Position numbers and translations under genes: made by a program
Assembly: GCF_040801915.1 (NCBI RefSeq)
Contig: NZ_JBFMIA010000006.1
Location: forward strand, 1-64,000
Direction of reading: 5' to 3'
DNA length: 64,000 nt
Origin: Jeotgalibacillus marinus
GTDB taxonomy: Bacteria; Bacillota; Bacilli; Bacillales; Jeotgalibacillaceae
Shown: positions 35,793-44,953 of the stretch, piece by piece
How positions within the stretch are numbered: position 1 is the first letter of the stretch
Layout: the number at the start of each line of letters is the position of its first letter
Notes under the pieces: model-generated
Database searches by the model: none
Told to the model about the DNA's origin: nothing
The model's input: the letters and a program-made list of their open reading frames with translations, nothing else

Positions 35793-37232
35793 TTAGCGCC
35801 TCCTTTGTAACTTAGAATAAAGATTAACATATTCACTTGCTGATCGAGCCCAGCTATAATCTCCTGACATCGCATTTTCCATGAGCGCAGGCCATGCTTT
35901 TTTATGCTGATAGAAGGATAGAGCACGCTTAATGGAGTGCTTCATATCGTGTGCGTTGTAATCGGTAAATGTAAAGCCATTTCCAGATAAATAAGTCTCA
36001 TTTAACGATTGAACGGTATCATTTAAACCACCTGTTTCACGCACAATGGGGATGGTTCCGTATTGTAGCGAGATTAACTGACTTAATCCACATGGTTCGA
36101 ATAATGATGGCATCAAAAAAAAGTCAGCGCCAGCATAAATACGATGCGCGAGCGCCTCACTGAAGCCGATGTAGACGCCTGTTTTATCTGGATAAGTGGA
36201 GGCTAAATGATTAAAATATTCTTCAAATTCAGGGTCACCACTTCCTAAAACAACGAGTTGAATGTTTTCTTCTTCTAAAAGCTCATGCATTATACGCTTG
36301 ACAAGTGACAGTCCTTTTTGTTCAGTAAGCCGAGTTACCATAGCAATAACTGGAGTATCTTGAACGAGCGGTAGGTTAAACTCTTCTTGTAATGCTGCTT
36401 TATTTTCAGCTTTTTTTGCGAGCGTTGTGTGACTATAATTCGCTTCAATGAGCGGGTCTTTTTCTGGGTGATAGCTATCTGTGTCGATGCCGTTAATAAT
36501 GCCCTGTAGCTTGAATGATTGCTCACGTAACAGTCCATCGAGATTTTCACCAAAGAATGGTGTTTGGATTTCATTTTTATATGTAGGGCTGACAGTAGTC
36601 AATGCGTTTGAAGTTAGAATGGCACCTTTCATAAAGCTTACAGAGCCATTAAATTCTAACTCACCTGAATGAAAATAGTGTGAATCTAAACTTAAAAGAT
36701 CCTCAAGAATGCCTTGAGGGAATAAACCTTGAAACTGTAAATTGTGAATCGTAAATACAGTGCGAATATCACGGTAATATGGATCGTTACGGTATTTTCG
36801 ATCAAGAAGGAATGGCACCATACCGGTATGCCAATCGTGACAGTGAATAAGATCAGGTTTAAAAGGGATCATTGGAATTGCTTCTAAAATAGCTTGGCAA
36901 AAAAATGAAAAACGTTCTCCATCGTCGTAGTGACCATACAGAGAATCGCGTTTAAAATAATATTCGTTATCGATGAGATAGTAAGTAATCCCGTCGTGAA
37001 TGAGTGTTTCAATACCGCAAAATTGCTTTCGCCAGCCAACTTGCACGGTCAGTGATGTGACTTTTTTCGCTTTTGTTAACAGTTCATCGGGAATCAACGA
37101 ATACTTTGGCAAGATTACGCGCACATCAGCATTTAGTTTTTTTAGTTCTTTAGGTAGAGCCCCAGCTACATCACCGAGGCCTCCGGATTTTACAAATGGT
37201 GCACATTCTGCCACTGCGAATAGGACTCTCAC
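35793..37232 (-). CDS. glgA: Glycogen synthase
   Basis: ADP-glucose-dependent GT5 glycosyltransferase, 479 residues, that extends alpha-1,4-glucan. The N-terminal KSGGLGDVAGALPKEL binds ADP-glucose. CHDWHTGMVPFLL, GIINGIDTDSYHP and the C-terminal MPSLFEPCGLSQLISLQYG loop are conserved. It overlaps glgD by 4 bases. Confidence 0.97.
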   Translation of the reverse strand: MRVLFAVAECAPFVKSGGLGDVAGALPKELKKLNADVRVILPKYSLIPDELLTKAKKVTSLTVQVGWRKQFCGIETLIHDGITYYLIDNEYYFKRDSLYGHYDDGERFSFFCQAILEAIPMIPFKPDLIHCHDWHTGMVPFLLDRKYRNDPYYRDIRTVFTIHNLQFQGLFPQGILEDLLSLDSHYFHSGELEFNGSVSFMKGAILTSNALTTVSPTYKNEIQTPFFGENLDGLLREQSFKLQGIINGIDTDSYHPEKDPLIEANYSHTTLAKKAENKAALQEEFNLPLVQDTPVIAMVTRLTEQKGLSLVKRIMHELLEEENIQLVVLGSGDPEFEEYFNHLASTYPDKTGVYIGFSEALAHRIYAGADFFLMPSLFEPCGLSQLISLQYGTIPIVRETGGLNDTVQSLNETYLSGNGFTFTDYNAHDMKHSIKRALSFYQHKKAWPALMENAMSGDYSWARSASEYVNLYSKLQRRR

Positions 37233-38254
37233 TTACTCACCGCCATTTCACGAACACTGCCCTTTCGAAGAACGAGTGGCTTGTCTGGTGTTCCCTTTAA
37301 AGTAACGCCATCTAATACACGTACATTTTTATCTAGAATGACATACTCTAGTGTACAATTTTCTCCAATATGACTTTTTTGCATGACGATACAGTTTTTA
37401 ACGAGAGCTCCTTCGCCAATTTTCACAGCTCTAGAAATAATACTGCTGTCAACGTTGCCTTTGATCGTTGCACCATTAGCAATCATCGAATTTGTGACAA
37501 CAGATTCTGCCGAGTAGCGGGTAGGAGGTTCATCTTTTACCTTTGTAAAAACGGGTCTGTCGCTTGAAAACAACTGGTTCCAAACCGAATGATCAAGAAG
37601 ATCCATGGAGTGGTTGAAATAGGATCTTATCGAATTCATGACTGCAACATAACCATTATGGTTATACGTACCGATGTTGTAGTTATGCAATGTTTGATTG
37701 GCGACATCCGAAATACTAATAAATTGAGAGGTTTTGCGATTTTCAATAAGTTCAATCAGCAAGGATTTCTTCAAAATATACATTTCAAGGGATTGGTCAT
37801 GGCTCATCAGCTCTGTGATATCGTGATCGTGAATCAAGTGCTCGGCCAACGCTTCCTCAATATCAACGTTTGTAATCACATAGCTATTGGCAATAAAGAC
37901 ATAATCTTGATGGCTGCGTTTGAAAAAATCAATATGTTGCTCTAATCGAGCAAATGAACCTACACTACTATTTTCATTCGGTTCAAAACAGGGAGGGAAG
38001 AAAAACAAGCCATTTTTTTTTCGATCTAAATCCCAATTTTTACCTGAACCGATGTGATCCATTAATGAACGGTACTGATGCTTCGGAAAAATGGCCACAC
38101 TCTCAACGCCTGAGTTGACCATATTTGAAAGAATGAAATCAATGAAACGATAGCGCCCTGCAAATGGAATAGAAGCAGCAGAGCGGTTTAATGTAAGATC
38201 TTGAAGGCCTTCAATCAAATTGGTTGCATCGATAACTCCTAACAAGCGGCTCAT
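37229..38254 (-). CDS. glgD: GlgD, ADP-glucose pyrophosphorylase regulatory subunit
   Basis: A 341-residue homologue of GlgC that in Bacillus forms a heteromer with it and raises its activity. The nucleotidyltransferase fold is kept (GRYRFIDFILSNMVNSGVE), but the N-terminal GGxGxRL nucleotide loop is replaced by VIDATNLIEG, so it is probably not catalytic alone. Left-handed beta-helix repeats (SVVTNSMIANGATIKGNVDS) form the C-terminus. It overlaps glgC and glgA by 4 bases each. Confidence 0.95.
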   Translation of the reverse strand: MSRLLGVIDATNLIEGLQDLTLNRSAASIPFAGRYRFIDFILSNMVNSGVESVAIFPKHQYRSLMDHIGSGKNWDLDRKKNGLFFFPPCFEPNENSSVGSFARLEQHIDFFKRSHQDYVFIANSYVITNVDIEEALAEHLIHDHDITELMSHDQSLEMYILKKSLLIELIENRKTSQFISISDVANQTLHNYNIGTYNHNGYVAVMNSIRSYFNHSMDLLDHSVWNQLFSSDRPVFTKVKDEPPTRYSAESVVTNSMIANGATIKGNVDSSIISRAVKIGEGALVKNCIVMQKSHIGENCTLEYVILDKNVRVLDGVTLKGTPDKPLVLRKGSVREMAVSK

Positions 38255-39408
38255 GCGATCACGTCCTTTCTTAGCTGTTCAACCATATGTTCGGTCACCA
38301 GAATGATTTCTGTGGAACCATTTTCAGGTTCGATGGTGACCCCATCTGGAATAGTAATTTTCTCTGGTACGATGGCCCGTCTTACAATCGCGTTTTGTCC
38401 AATGACGGCATCAGGCATAACAACTGCTTCTTCGATAAAAGTTCCTTTTCCAATTTCTACGCCTTGAAAAATTACTGAATGTTGTACCTTTCCTTCGATA
38501 TAGCAGCCTTCATTTACAAGTGATTCTCGAACCTCTGCCAAAGAGGATAGGTATTGTGTTGGTCGGTTAGGGTTTTGTGAATAAATTCGCCAAGAATGAT
38601 CGAATAAATTCAATCCAGGATTTTCTTCGAGAAGGTCCATGTTGGCTTCCCACAAGCTTTTCACAGTCCCAACATCTTTCCAATAACCTTCAAATGGATA
38701 CGCCATCAATCTTTTTCCTGCATTTAAAAACAAAGGAATGATATCTTTACCAAAGTCATGAGTTGAAGCAGTATTGATGTTATCCATTTCTAAGTATTTC
38801 TTTAAATATTCCCATTTAAAGATATAGATTCCCATTGATGCGAGGTTGTTTTTTGGATGAGCTGGTTTTTCTTCAAATTCTGTAATTTCCATATTACTGT
38901 TTGTATTCATAATCCCAAATCGACTTGCCTCATCCCAAGGAACTTCGATAACTGAAATTGTGGCTTCCGCTTCATTTTGAATATGGTAATCAAGCATTTT
39001 GGAATAATCCATTTTGTAAATATGATCGCCTGATAACACAAGAACGTATTCGGGGTTATAGTGCTCGATATAATTCATATTCTGATAGATTGCATTTGCT
39101 GTACCACTATACCATTTAACACCTGAAGCTTCTGTATAAGGAGGAAGGACAGTCACGCCTCCATTACGTCGATCAAGGTCCCATGCGCTTCCTATACCGA
39201 TATACGAGTTTAATACAAGAGGTTGATACTGTGTGAGAACACCTACTGTATCAATCCTTGAATTCGTGCAGTTACTTAGAGTGAAATCAATAATGCGGTA
39301 TTTTCCTCCAAATGGAACAGCAGGCTTAGCAATGCTTGTTGTGAGTGAGTGGAGCCGGCTCCCTTGTCCTCCTGCTAATAGCATTGCCACACATTTTTTC
39401 TTTACCAT
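38251..39408 (-). CDS. glgC: Glucose-1-phosphate adenylyltransferase
   Basis: Makes ADP-glucose, the committed step of glycogen synthesis. It has 385 residues with MLLAGGQGSRL, KPAVPFGGKYRIIDFTLSNC, GTANAIYQN, LSGDHIYKMDY and EFEEKPAHPK. The C-terminus is a beta-helix. I start at the ATG at 39408 behind AAGGAGTG, giving MVKKKCVAMLLAGG; the open frame extends 12 codons further upstream without support. Confidence 0.97.
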   Translation of the reverse strand: MVKKKCVAMLLAGGQGSRLHSLTTSIAKPAVPFGGKYRIIDFTLSNCTNSRIDTVGVLTQYQPLVLNSYIGIGSAWDLDRRNGGVTVLPPYTEASGVKWYSGTANAIYQNMNYIEHYNPEYVLVLSGDHIYKMDYSKMLDYHIQNEAEATISVIEVPWDEASRFGIMNTNSNMEITEFEEKPAHPKNNLASMGIYIFKWEYLKKYLEMDNINTASTHDFGKDIIPLFLNAGKRLMAYPFEGYWKDVGTVKSLWEANMDLLEENPGLNLFDHSWRIYSQNPNRPTQYLSSLAEVRESLVNEGCYIEGKVQHSVIFQGVEIGKGTFIEEAVVMPDAVIGQNAIVRRAIVPEKITIPDGVTIEPENGSTEIILVTEHMVEQLRKDVIA

Positions 39409-39451
39409 AATGTCACACTCCTTAGTCGCTAGTTTGGAGATCACTGAAAGG

Positions 39452-41314
39452 TCACTTTGACGGTTTCCATACGGTTATGCCGTATGGAGGTATTTGAATG
39501 GAAAAAGATTGATTACGGTTGTGCGCGTTTATATTTTGCGTCGCTATTTTGCTTTTATGGTCTTTACCTGTCCCTCCATAAGATTCAAGATTACTGTTAA
39601 ACACTTCTTGCCACTTTCCTTCAAATGGAACACCAATTTGAAAGGAATCATAGGTGGTGTTGGTAAAATTGCACGCGATCAGAAGGGTTTGGTTTTTACG
39701 TTTACCTCGACGAATGAAAGTGAAAATACTTTGTTCAGCGTTATCTGCATCAATCCATTCAAACCCTTTTTGATCATGGTCGTATGCATGTAGTGCTTTC
39801 TCTTTGTGGTAAAAAGATAAAAGATCCTTTGTAAAACGATCCATTTTCGCATGAGACTCATAATCTTTTAAGAACCAGTCTAAACCTTGGACAAACTTCC
39901 ATTCATCATATTGTCCAAACTCGGCTCCCATGAATAAAAGTTTTTTCCCAGGGTGGACCATCATAAAACTTAACAGCAGGCGAAGCTGCGCAAACTTTTC
40001 CCAATACTCTCCGGGCATTTTATGCAAGAGAGAGCGCTTTCCATGCACAACTTCGTCATGAGAAAGTGGTAAAATAAAATTTTCTGTATATGCATAAAGG
40101 AGTGAGAAGGTCATTTTATGGTGATGATGTTTTCTTTCGGACGGTGGCAGTTCCATATACGCCAACAGATCATTCATCCAGCCCATATTCCATTTATAAT
40201 TAAAGCCTAATCCACCTTCGTGAACAGGCGATGTTACTTTTGGCCAATCAGTAGAATCCTCAGCCATCATCAGGAAATGAGGGTTCTCATTAAAGACTGC
40301 AGTATTCAACTCTTGTAAAAATTCAACCGTATACGGATTAGGTGCAGGTGGTTCACTGTTTGCCCAATAAAGCATATTGGCCACTGCATCCACACGTAAA
40401 CCATCAATACGGAACATTTCCATCCAAAAAAGAGCATTCGAAATTAAAAAGCTCCGAACTTCTCCTTTAGCTAAATTAAAATTCGCTGTTCCCCATTCCA
40501 AATTTTCTCGATCGCTAAAGGTGTCATATTCAAACGTTGGTTCACCATCGAACATATAAAGACCATGAGCATCCTTGCAAAAATGTCCAGGCACCCAATC
40601 AAGCAAAACCCCAATATCCGCTTGATGGCAGTGATCAATGAAATACATTAAATCGTGCGGTGTGCCAAAACGACTTGTGGGAGAGAAGTAGCCAGTTCCT
40701 TGATACCCCCATGATGCGTCTAAAGGATGTTCAGTAAGCGGGAGTAGTTCAATGTGTGTGAACCCCCGCTGTTTAACATAAGGAATCAATTCATCAACAA
40801 GTTCTCGGTATGTAAAATAAGAGCCATCTTCTTTTGTTTTCCAAGAATTTAAGTGTAGTTCATAAATCGAGAGAGGTCTTTCGTAAATAGGGCGTCTTTT
40901 GCGGACACGTTGCCGATAAAGCTTGTCGTTCCAAGAGTAACCCTTGAGATCATACACAATCGAGGCGGTATTTGGACGGACCTCTGAATAAAAAGCATAG
41001 GGATCTGCTTTTAAAATTGTTTCACCATTTTTTGTAGTAATCGCGTATTTGTAGAGCTCCCCTTCTAAGTTATGATCGATGAGAAGTGTCCAAATGCCTT
41101 CATCATTCAATTTTTCAAGGGGATGATGAGTGCTGTTCCACTGATTAAAATCCCCAACAACTGAAACCGACTTTGCGTGAGGAGCCCAAACAGTAAAACG
41201 TGTAATAATATCTTTACGTGATTTAACCAACTGAGCACCGAAAAATCTGTGAGCTCGATGTAGTGTACCTTCATGGAATAAATGAACATCAAATTCGCTA
41301 GGTGCTAAGATCAT
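39452..41314 (-). CDS. glgB: 1,4-alpha-glucan branching enzyme
   Basis: Introduces alpha-1,6 branches. A 620-residue GH13 protein with an N-terminal CBM48-type domain (FTVWAPHAKSVSVVGDFNQW), then the barrel: DWVPGHFCKDAHGL, the nucleophile Asp in GLRVDAVANMLYW, the acid Glu in LMMAEDSTDWP and LPLSHDEVVHGKRSLL. First gene of the glycogen operon. I choose the ATG at 41314 over the TTG at 41335, since the AAGGATG site lies between them. Confidence 0.96.
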   Translation of the reverse strand: MILAPSEFDVHLFHEGTLHRAHRFFGAQLVKSRKDIITRFTVWAPHAKSVSVVGDFNQWNSTHHPLEKLNDEGIWTLLIDHNLEGELYKYAITTKNGETILKADPYAFYSEVRPNTASIVYDLKGYSWNDKLYRQRVRKRRPIYERPLSIYELHLNSWKTKEDGSYFTYRELVDELIPYVKQRGFTHIELLPLTEHPLDASWGYQGTGYFSPTSRFGTPHDLMYFIDHCHQADIGVLLDWVPGHFCKDAHGLYMFDGEPTFEYDTFSDRENLEWGTANFNLAKGEVRSFLISNALFWMEMFRIDGLRVDAVANMLYWANSEPPAPNPYTVEFLQELNTAVFNENPHFLMMAEDSTDWPKVTSPVHEGGLGFNYKWNMGWMNDLLAYMELPPSERKHHHHKMTFSLLYAYTENFILPLSHDEVVHGKRSLLHKMPGEYWEKFAQLRLLLSFMMVHPGKKLLFMGAEFGQYDEWKFVQGLDWFLKDYESHAKMDRFTKDLLSFYHKEKALHAYDHDQKGFEWIDADNAEQSIFTFIRRGKRKNQTLLIACNFTNTTYDSFQIGVPFEGKWQEVFNSNLESYGGTGKDHKSKIATQNINAHNRNQSFSIQIPPYGITVWKPSK

Positions 41315-41430
41315 GGATGGACCACATCCTTTCAAAAGATTTTCTAGTACTCTAGTAGTACATATTCTACAAAGACTTAGAAAAACCCTTGATAAAATTG
41401 CATTTTTTTAGAATTGTTCAAATTTTATTA

Positions 41431-41445
41431 TTGGAAGCGCTTTAA
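41431..41445. promoter_or_regulatory. cre-like site upstream of glgB
   Basis: TTGGAAGCGCTTTAA matches the catabolite-responsive element consensus WTGNAARCGNWWWCA at 14 of 15 positions. It lies about 115 bases upstream of the glgB start. Control of glycogen synthesis by CcpA is inferred. No confident promoter was found in this interval. Confidence 0.5.
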
Positions 41446-41613
41446 AAATGATGGAGTGAGTTGAAGAGGAGAAATCTTGACGTGAGTGCTTTGCGAAAAT
41501 TTGCACTTTTTTTCCATTCAATGGGTGAATACATGCAGGTTTTGCGCATTTACGTGCCGGGGTCTGTTACTACATTTACCAGTATTCCATAATGCTGAAA
41601 ATGAGAAATATAG

Positions 41614-41653
41614 ATAAAAAAACCGGAATGTGGGGAACCACATTCCGGTTTCA
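41614..41653 (-). terminator. Terminator of the proline symporter gene
   Basis: AAACCGGAATGTGG (41620-41633) pairs perfectly with CCACATTCCGGTTT (41638-41651), with a T run on the minus strand. Confidence 0.9.
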
Positions 41654-41689
41654 TTTTGTAAAGAAATCCTACTTACGCTTCTGTTCTAA

Positions 41690-43189
41690 TTATTTGTTTG
41701 ATTCAACTTCATGAACTTTTTCAAATGAGTCATAACCTGCACGAGTAACTTTTCGAGATCCACCAGTCATCTTGCTGACTAGAATGATTGCAAGTAAGCT
41801 CAAGAAGAATCCTGGGATCATTTCATATAAGAATCCGCTTAGGTCGAATACATATACCCAAAGGATAACCGTAATTGTACCAACAAGCATACCTGCAAGA
41901 GCTCCCCAACGGTTCATCCCTTTCCAGTATAGACTCAAGAGAATTGCTGGACCGAATGCAGAACCAAATCCTGCCCATGCATTACTAACAAGGTCCAAAA
42001 TTGAACTATCAGAATTAAGTGATAGTGAAACAGCGACAATTGCAACCAAAAGCACAGACACGCGTCCGACGAATACTAGCTCTTTATCTGAAGCCTTACG
42101 TTTCAAGAACGTGTTATAAAAATCTTCTGTCAACGCACTTGATGTTACAAGAAGCTGTGAAGAAATCGTGCTCATAATTGCTGCTAAGATGGCAGCTAAT
42201 AAGAACCCAGAAATCATTGGGTGGAACAGTACTTGAGAAAAGAACACGAAGATTGTTTCTGGATCCGCTAGCTCTTCTCCTTTAGTCGTTACATAAGCTA
42301 ATCCAGTTAATCCAGTAAATACAGCACCAATGACGCCTATAACCATCCAACTTATACCGATACGACGAGCTGTTTTTAATGCTTTTACATCGCGAATCGC
42401 CATAAAACGTACGATGATATGAGGTTGTCCAAAGTAACCAAGTCCCCATGCCATTAATCCAAGAAATCCTAAAACGGTTGTTCCTTCAAAGAACGATGTT
42501 AAGGTAGGATCGATACTGTTTAGTGTATCGAATGTTGGACCAACCCCACCAAGTTCGATAAATGCAACAATAGGTACAAGAATCAGTGCAACAAACATGA
42601 TACACCCTTGAACAAAGTCAGTCATACTTACAGCTAAGAATCCACCAAAAAGTGTGTAAGCAAGTACTACACCTGCTGTAACAATTAATCCAGTGAAGTA
42701 ATCAAAACCGAAAGCACTTTCAAATAATACGCCGCCTGCTACCATTCCTGATGAAGTATAGACGGTAAAGAAGATAATAATTACAATTGCAGATACAAAA
42801 CGTAAAATTTTCGTGTTATCTACGAAACGGTTTTCAAAATAATCCGGAATTGTAATTGAATCATTTGCCACTTCTGTGTATGTACGTAAACGAGGTGCGA
42901 CAAAAACATAACTTAAATAAGCCCCGATTGATAAACCAACCGCTATCCACATGCCCGATAGACCGGAAACATAGATCGAGCCTGGTAAACCAAGTAACAT
43001 CCAACCACTCATATCAGATGCTCCTGCTGACAATGCTGTAACGGCAGGGCCTAACTTTCTACCTCCCAACATGTATTCTGACAAGTCGCCAGTAGATTTT
43101 TTGTAGGCATACAAACCAATACCAAGCATAACTACAAAATAAATAGCGAGTGAAAGGTAAATTTCAAATCCTATTTCACCGGTTCCCAC
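41690..43189 (-). CDS. putP: Sodium/proline symporter (PutP/OpuE type)
   Basis: Sodium:solute symporter of 499 residues with about 13 membrane helices that imports proline. The conserved segments are YMLGGRKLGPAVTALSAGAS followed by DMSGWMLLGLPG, then FGGFLAVSMTDFVQG and GYFGQPHIIVRFMAI. In B. subtilis the osmotically controlled proline importer OpuE lies between yerH and gatCAB, so this is probably its positional counterpart; nutrition (PutP) versus osmoprotection cannot be decided from sequence. Start GTG at 43189, 5 bases after GGGGAG; a TTG at 43192 is alternative. Confidence 0.9.
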   Translation of the reverse strand: MGTGEIGFEIYLSLAIYFVVMLGIGLYAYKKSTGDLSEYMLGGRKLGPAVTALSAGASDMSGWMLLGLPGSIYVSGLSGMWIAVGLSIGAYLSYVFVAPRLRTYTEVANDSITIPDYFENRFVDNTKILRFVSAIVIIIFFTVYTSSGMVAGGVLFESAFGFDYFTGLIVTAGVVLAYTLFGGFLAVSMTDFVQGCIMFVALILVPIVAFIELGGVGPTFDTLNSIDPTLTSFFEGTTVLGFLGLMAWGLGYFGQPHIIVRFMAIRDVKALKTARRIGISWMVIGVIGAVFTGLTGLAYVTTKGEELADPETIFVFFSQVLFHPMISGFLLAAILAAIMSTISSQLLVTSSALTEDFYNTFLKRKASDKELVFVGRVSVLLVAIVAVSLSLNSDSSILDLVSNAWAGFGSAFGPAILLSLYWKGMNRWGALAGMLVGTITVILWVYVFDLSGFLYEMIPGFFLSLLAIILVSKMTGGSRKVTRAGYDSFEKVHEVESNK

Positions 43190-43235
43190 CAAATCTCCCC
43201 TTCGAAAAATGAATTTTTTTGTCTAAGATCCTTAA

Positions 43236-43264
43236 AAGATACTTATAGTTGAATAACCTATCAA
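43236..43264 (-). promoter_or_regulatory. Promoter of the proline symporter gene
   Basis: On the minus strand TTGATA (43264-43259) and TATCTT (43241-43236) are 17 bases apart, about 45 bases upstream of the start codon. Confidence 0.55.
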
Positions 43265-43429
43265 ATAAAGAACCTTAATTCAAGTGAGTTTAACTAAGAA
43301 GCGGATAGTGAATTAGTCTTAAGTCCCTATAACAATAGGGTTCAGGAGACTTTCATAAAAAAAAAAAAATAATAATATTCTGAATATTTAAATGCGATAT
43401 TTGTCATATTTTTGGGGAAGTTTGTAAGT

Positions 43430-43646
43430 GTTGGGGAGTTAGAAAAACATTTTTAAGTACAGAGAAACAACATGACTATTTACATAAAATAGGTAAAGAA
43501 TTTAAATTGTATTTTTTAGATGGAAAAACGTTAAAAGGGAAACTGTTAAAGGTGTTAAATACGAAATCATTTTGGAAGTGGAAACTATTCAAGGTGAGAT
43601 AAAAGAAGCTTCAGTGTTTAAAGGTGCGATTAAATACATTACTTGA
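43430..43646 (+). pseudogene. Frameshifted small protein with an Hfq/Sm-like pattern
   Basis: One frame reads TEKQHDYLHKIGKEFKLYFL and DGKTLKGKLLKV. After a frameshift near 43555 the continuation KYEIILEVETIQGEIKEAS then VFKGAIKYIT ends in a stop at 43646. The pattern of a beta strand with DGK, a loop, and a terminal VFKGAIKYI resembles the Sm fold of Hfq and of small Hfq-like proteins found on Bacillus plasmids and phages. No ribosome site is evident. The family assignment is tentative; the frameshift is clear. Confidence 0.5.
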
Positions 43647-43741
43647 GTTATAGCATGGAAATTGTTTCGTTTGATATAATGGAAGCGCAATCAAATAGCG
43701 ATATTGTGATTACTAGATTTGCACAAAGGGGAATGTATCAA

Positions 43742-43879
43742 ATGAAATCTTTTAGAAAAATTGAAGTGTTAGAATCAAAAGGTCTTGTTATTGACGACGA
43801 ACTTAAAAAACAAGCTGAAGATTACGGTTTTATACTCAAGTATAGAGCACCTGCTTCATTATCGTGGTCTTGGCAATGA
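43742..43879 (+). CDS. Unknown 45-residue protein
   Basis: Not recognised. A charged first half (KSFRKIEVLESKGLVIDDEL) is followed by YGFILKYRAPASLSWSWQ. AAAGGGG lies 10 bases before the ATG at 43742; the frame is open back to 43643, so a longer 78-residue form is possible. Its stop overlaps the ATG of the next small gene by 4 bases, suggesting coupled translation, which is the main evidence that it is real. Confidence 0.4.
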   Translation: MKSFRKIEVLESKGLVIDDELKKQAEDYGFILKYRAPASLSWSWQ

Positions 43880-44052
43880 GCCAATTAAAACTTATGATCG
43901 TAGCATTTATTACAATGCTTGTGGTTTTTCTGATTATAGAATGGCTATTTCCAACAGAAATAACTTTTCGTTATGTATTTAGTTACATTATGATGTTTTT
44001 TGCATTGTCTCTTGGAAACTATATTGGTCAGAAGAGACGAAAGAAATCTTAA
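43876..44052 (+). CDS. Unknown 58-residue two-helix membrane protein
   Basis: Not recognised. It has two clear membrane helices (about 5-24 and 32-49) and a basic tail GQKRRKKS. It starts at the ATGA overlap with the preceding 45-codon gene, so the pair looks like an operon. A hairpin with a T run follows. Small size, membrane location and a charged cytosolic partner would fit an immunity or toxin-antitoxin pair, but nothing in the sequence proves it. Confidence 0.5.
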   Translation: MSQLKLMIVAFITMLVVFLIIEWLFPTEITFRYVFSYIMMFFALSLGNYIGQKRRKKS

Positions 44053-44075
44053 AATTGTGTAAGATTAGTATTGTG

Positions 44076-44114
44076 GCGAAAAAGAGTGACCCCCCTTGGG
44101 TTTGCTTTTTTTCG
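44076..44114 (+). terminator. Possible terminator after the two small genes
   Basis: CGAAAAA plus ACCC pairs with GGGT plus TTTTTCG around CCCTT, with internal mismatches and a run of seven T. It lies about 25 bases after the stop at 44052. Confidence 0.45.
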
Positions 44115-44289
44115 TTAATCGCTCATTTTCTAATCGAGATTAGAATGCCTTAAGGTGTGTTTGTTACCTATAAGGGGTAAACATAAGGGGAACAACCTAA
44201 AAAGGGCTATATGAGCCTTATATGGCGTCTGTCAATGGTGAATGTCTGACTGAAGGGGTAACGGAGGGGGATTTAAGGAGTGGATTGAC

Positions 44290-44392
44290 TCACTAGACCC
44301 CGAACCCTCTTATGGAATAACGTAAACAGATTGCAGCTGAAAAGAAGCGTGGGTTATTGTCGTGGTTGTTTGGTGTGAGGTATGGATGTAAA
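44290..44392 (+). pseudogene. C-terminal fragment of a DUF3967-type MerR-like protein
   Basis: A frame reads LMEx-RKQIAAEKKRGLLSWLFGV with an in-frame TAA in place of the x codon and a stop at 44390-44392. It resembles the C-terminus of the intact gene at 56503-57042 (LMQSLKE, then EKKGSIWSRMFNRR). Only about 35 codons remain. It is probably the remnant of a plasmid- or phage-type gene. Confidence 0.5.
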
Positions 44393-44425
44393 TAAGGGTT
44401 ATAAATATTTAGCGGGGTGCTTTTT

Positions 44426-44953
44426 ATGAATGAAATTGATTACTCTTTGTGGTTATCTGCTGGTGCGGTTGCTCTATCTGCATTTACATTTTACGAGAAA
44501 CTGTATAAATCTAGAGCAGTTATTAAAATAGCAGAAAGTAGTTCGAAGCTTTTTTATTCAAAACTAGAACCTACGGAGGGCGATCCGTATTATTTATTGA
44601 TGAGCACGACAATCATTAATAAAAGTAGTGAGCCTATCTCTATTCATCGTTTTGAATTTCTCAGCAATGAAACTGGACTTCTAGTACATGACCCTTTTTA
44701 TTCTGTGGAAGATGAATACACTTTAGGAAATGGTATATATGTGGAAGTTTCAACAAACCAGCATATTCTACCAGTAAAGACCTTGAAGCCATATGAATCT
44801 ATCACAGGAATCATTGCTTTTCATCACTATGGCGCCAATAGTTACGGGGTCATTGAAGAAGGAATAATAAAAGGTAAATTAACTCTACGTACTTCTAGAA
44901 AATCATTTTCTAAAAATATTAACGTAGCATCGGAAGGTTTTATAGACATTTGA
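44426..44953 (+). CDS. Unknown protein with an N-terminal membrane anchor
   Basis: Not recognised, 175 residues. One membrane helix (about 8-24, LWLSAGAVALSAFTFYE) is followed by a probably beta-rich domain (YYLLMSTTIINKSSEPISIH) that ends in FSKNINVASEGFIDI. AGCGGGGTG lies 7 bases before the ATG at 44426; a GTG at 44417 is within that site. No neighbours hint at function; it lies in a patch of gene remnants. Confidence 0.65.
   Translation: MNEIDYSLWLSAGAVALSAFTFYEKLYKSRAVIKIAESSSKLFYSKLEPTEGDPYYLLMSTTIINKSSEPISIHRFEFLSNETGLLVHDPFYSVEDEYTLGNGIYVEVSTNQHILPVKTLKPYESITGIIAFHHYGANSYGVIEEGIIKGKLTLRTSRKSFSKNINVASEGFIDI

Larger units (their letters stand above)
41315..41689. other. Intergenic region between glgB and putP
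   Basis: Holds the upstream region of glgB with the cre-like site (41431-41445) and the putP terminator (41614-41653). No gene was recognised. A candidate -10 box TAGAAT for glgB occurs on the minus strand near 41365, without a good -35. Confidence 0.5.

Noticed and set aside
37589..37945. 118-codon plus-strand frame opposite glgD
   Set aside because: Shadow frame with no ribosome site.
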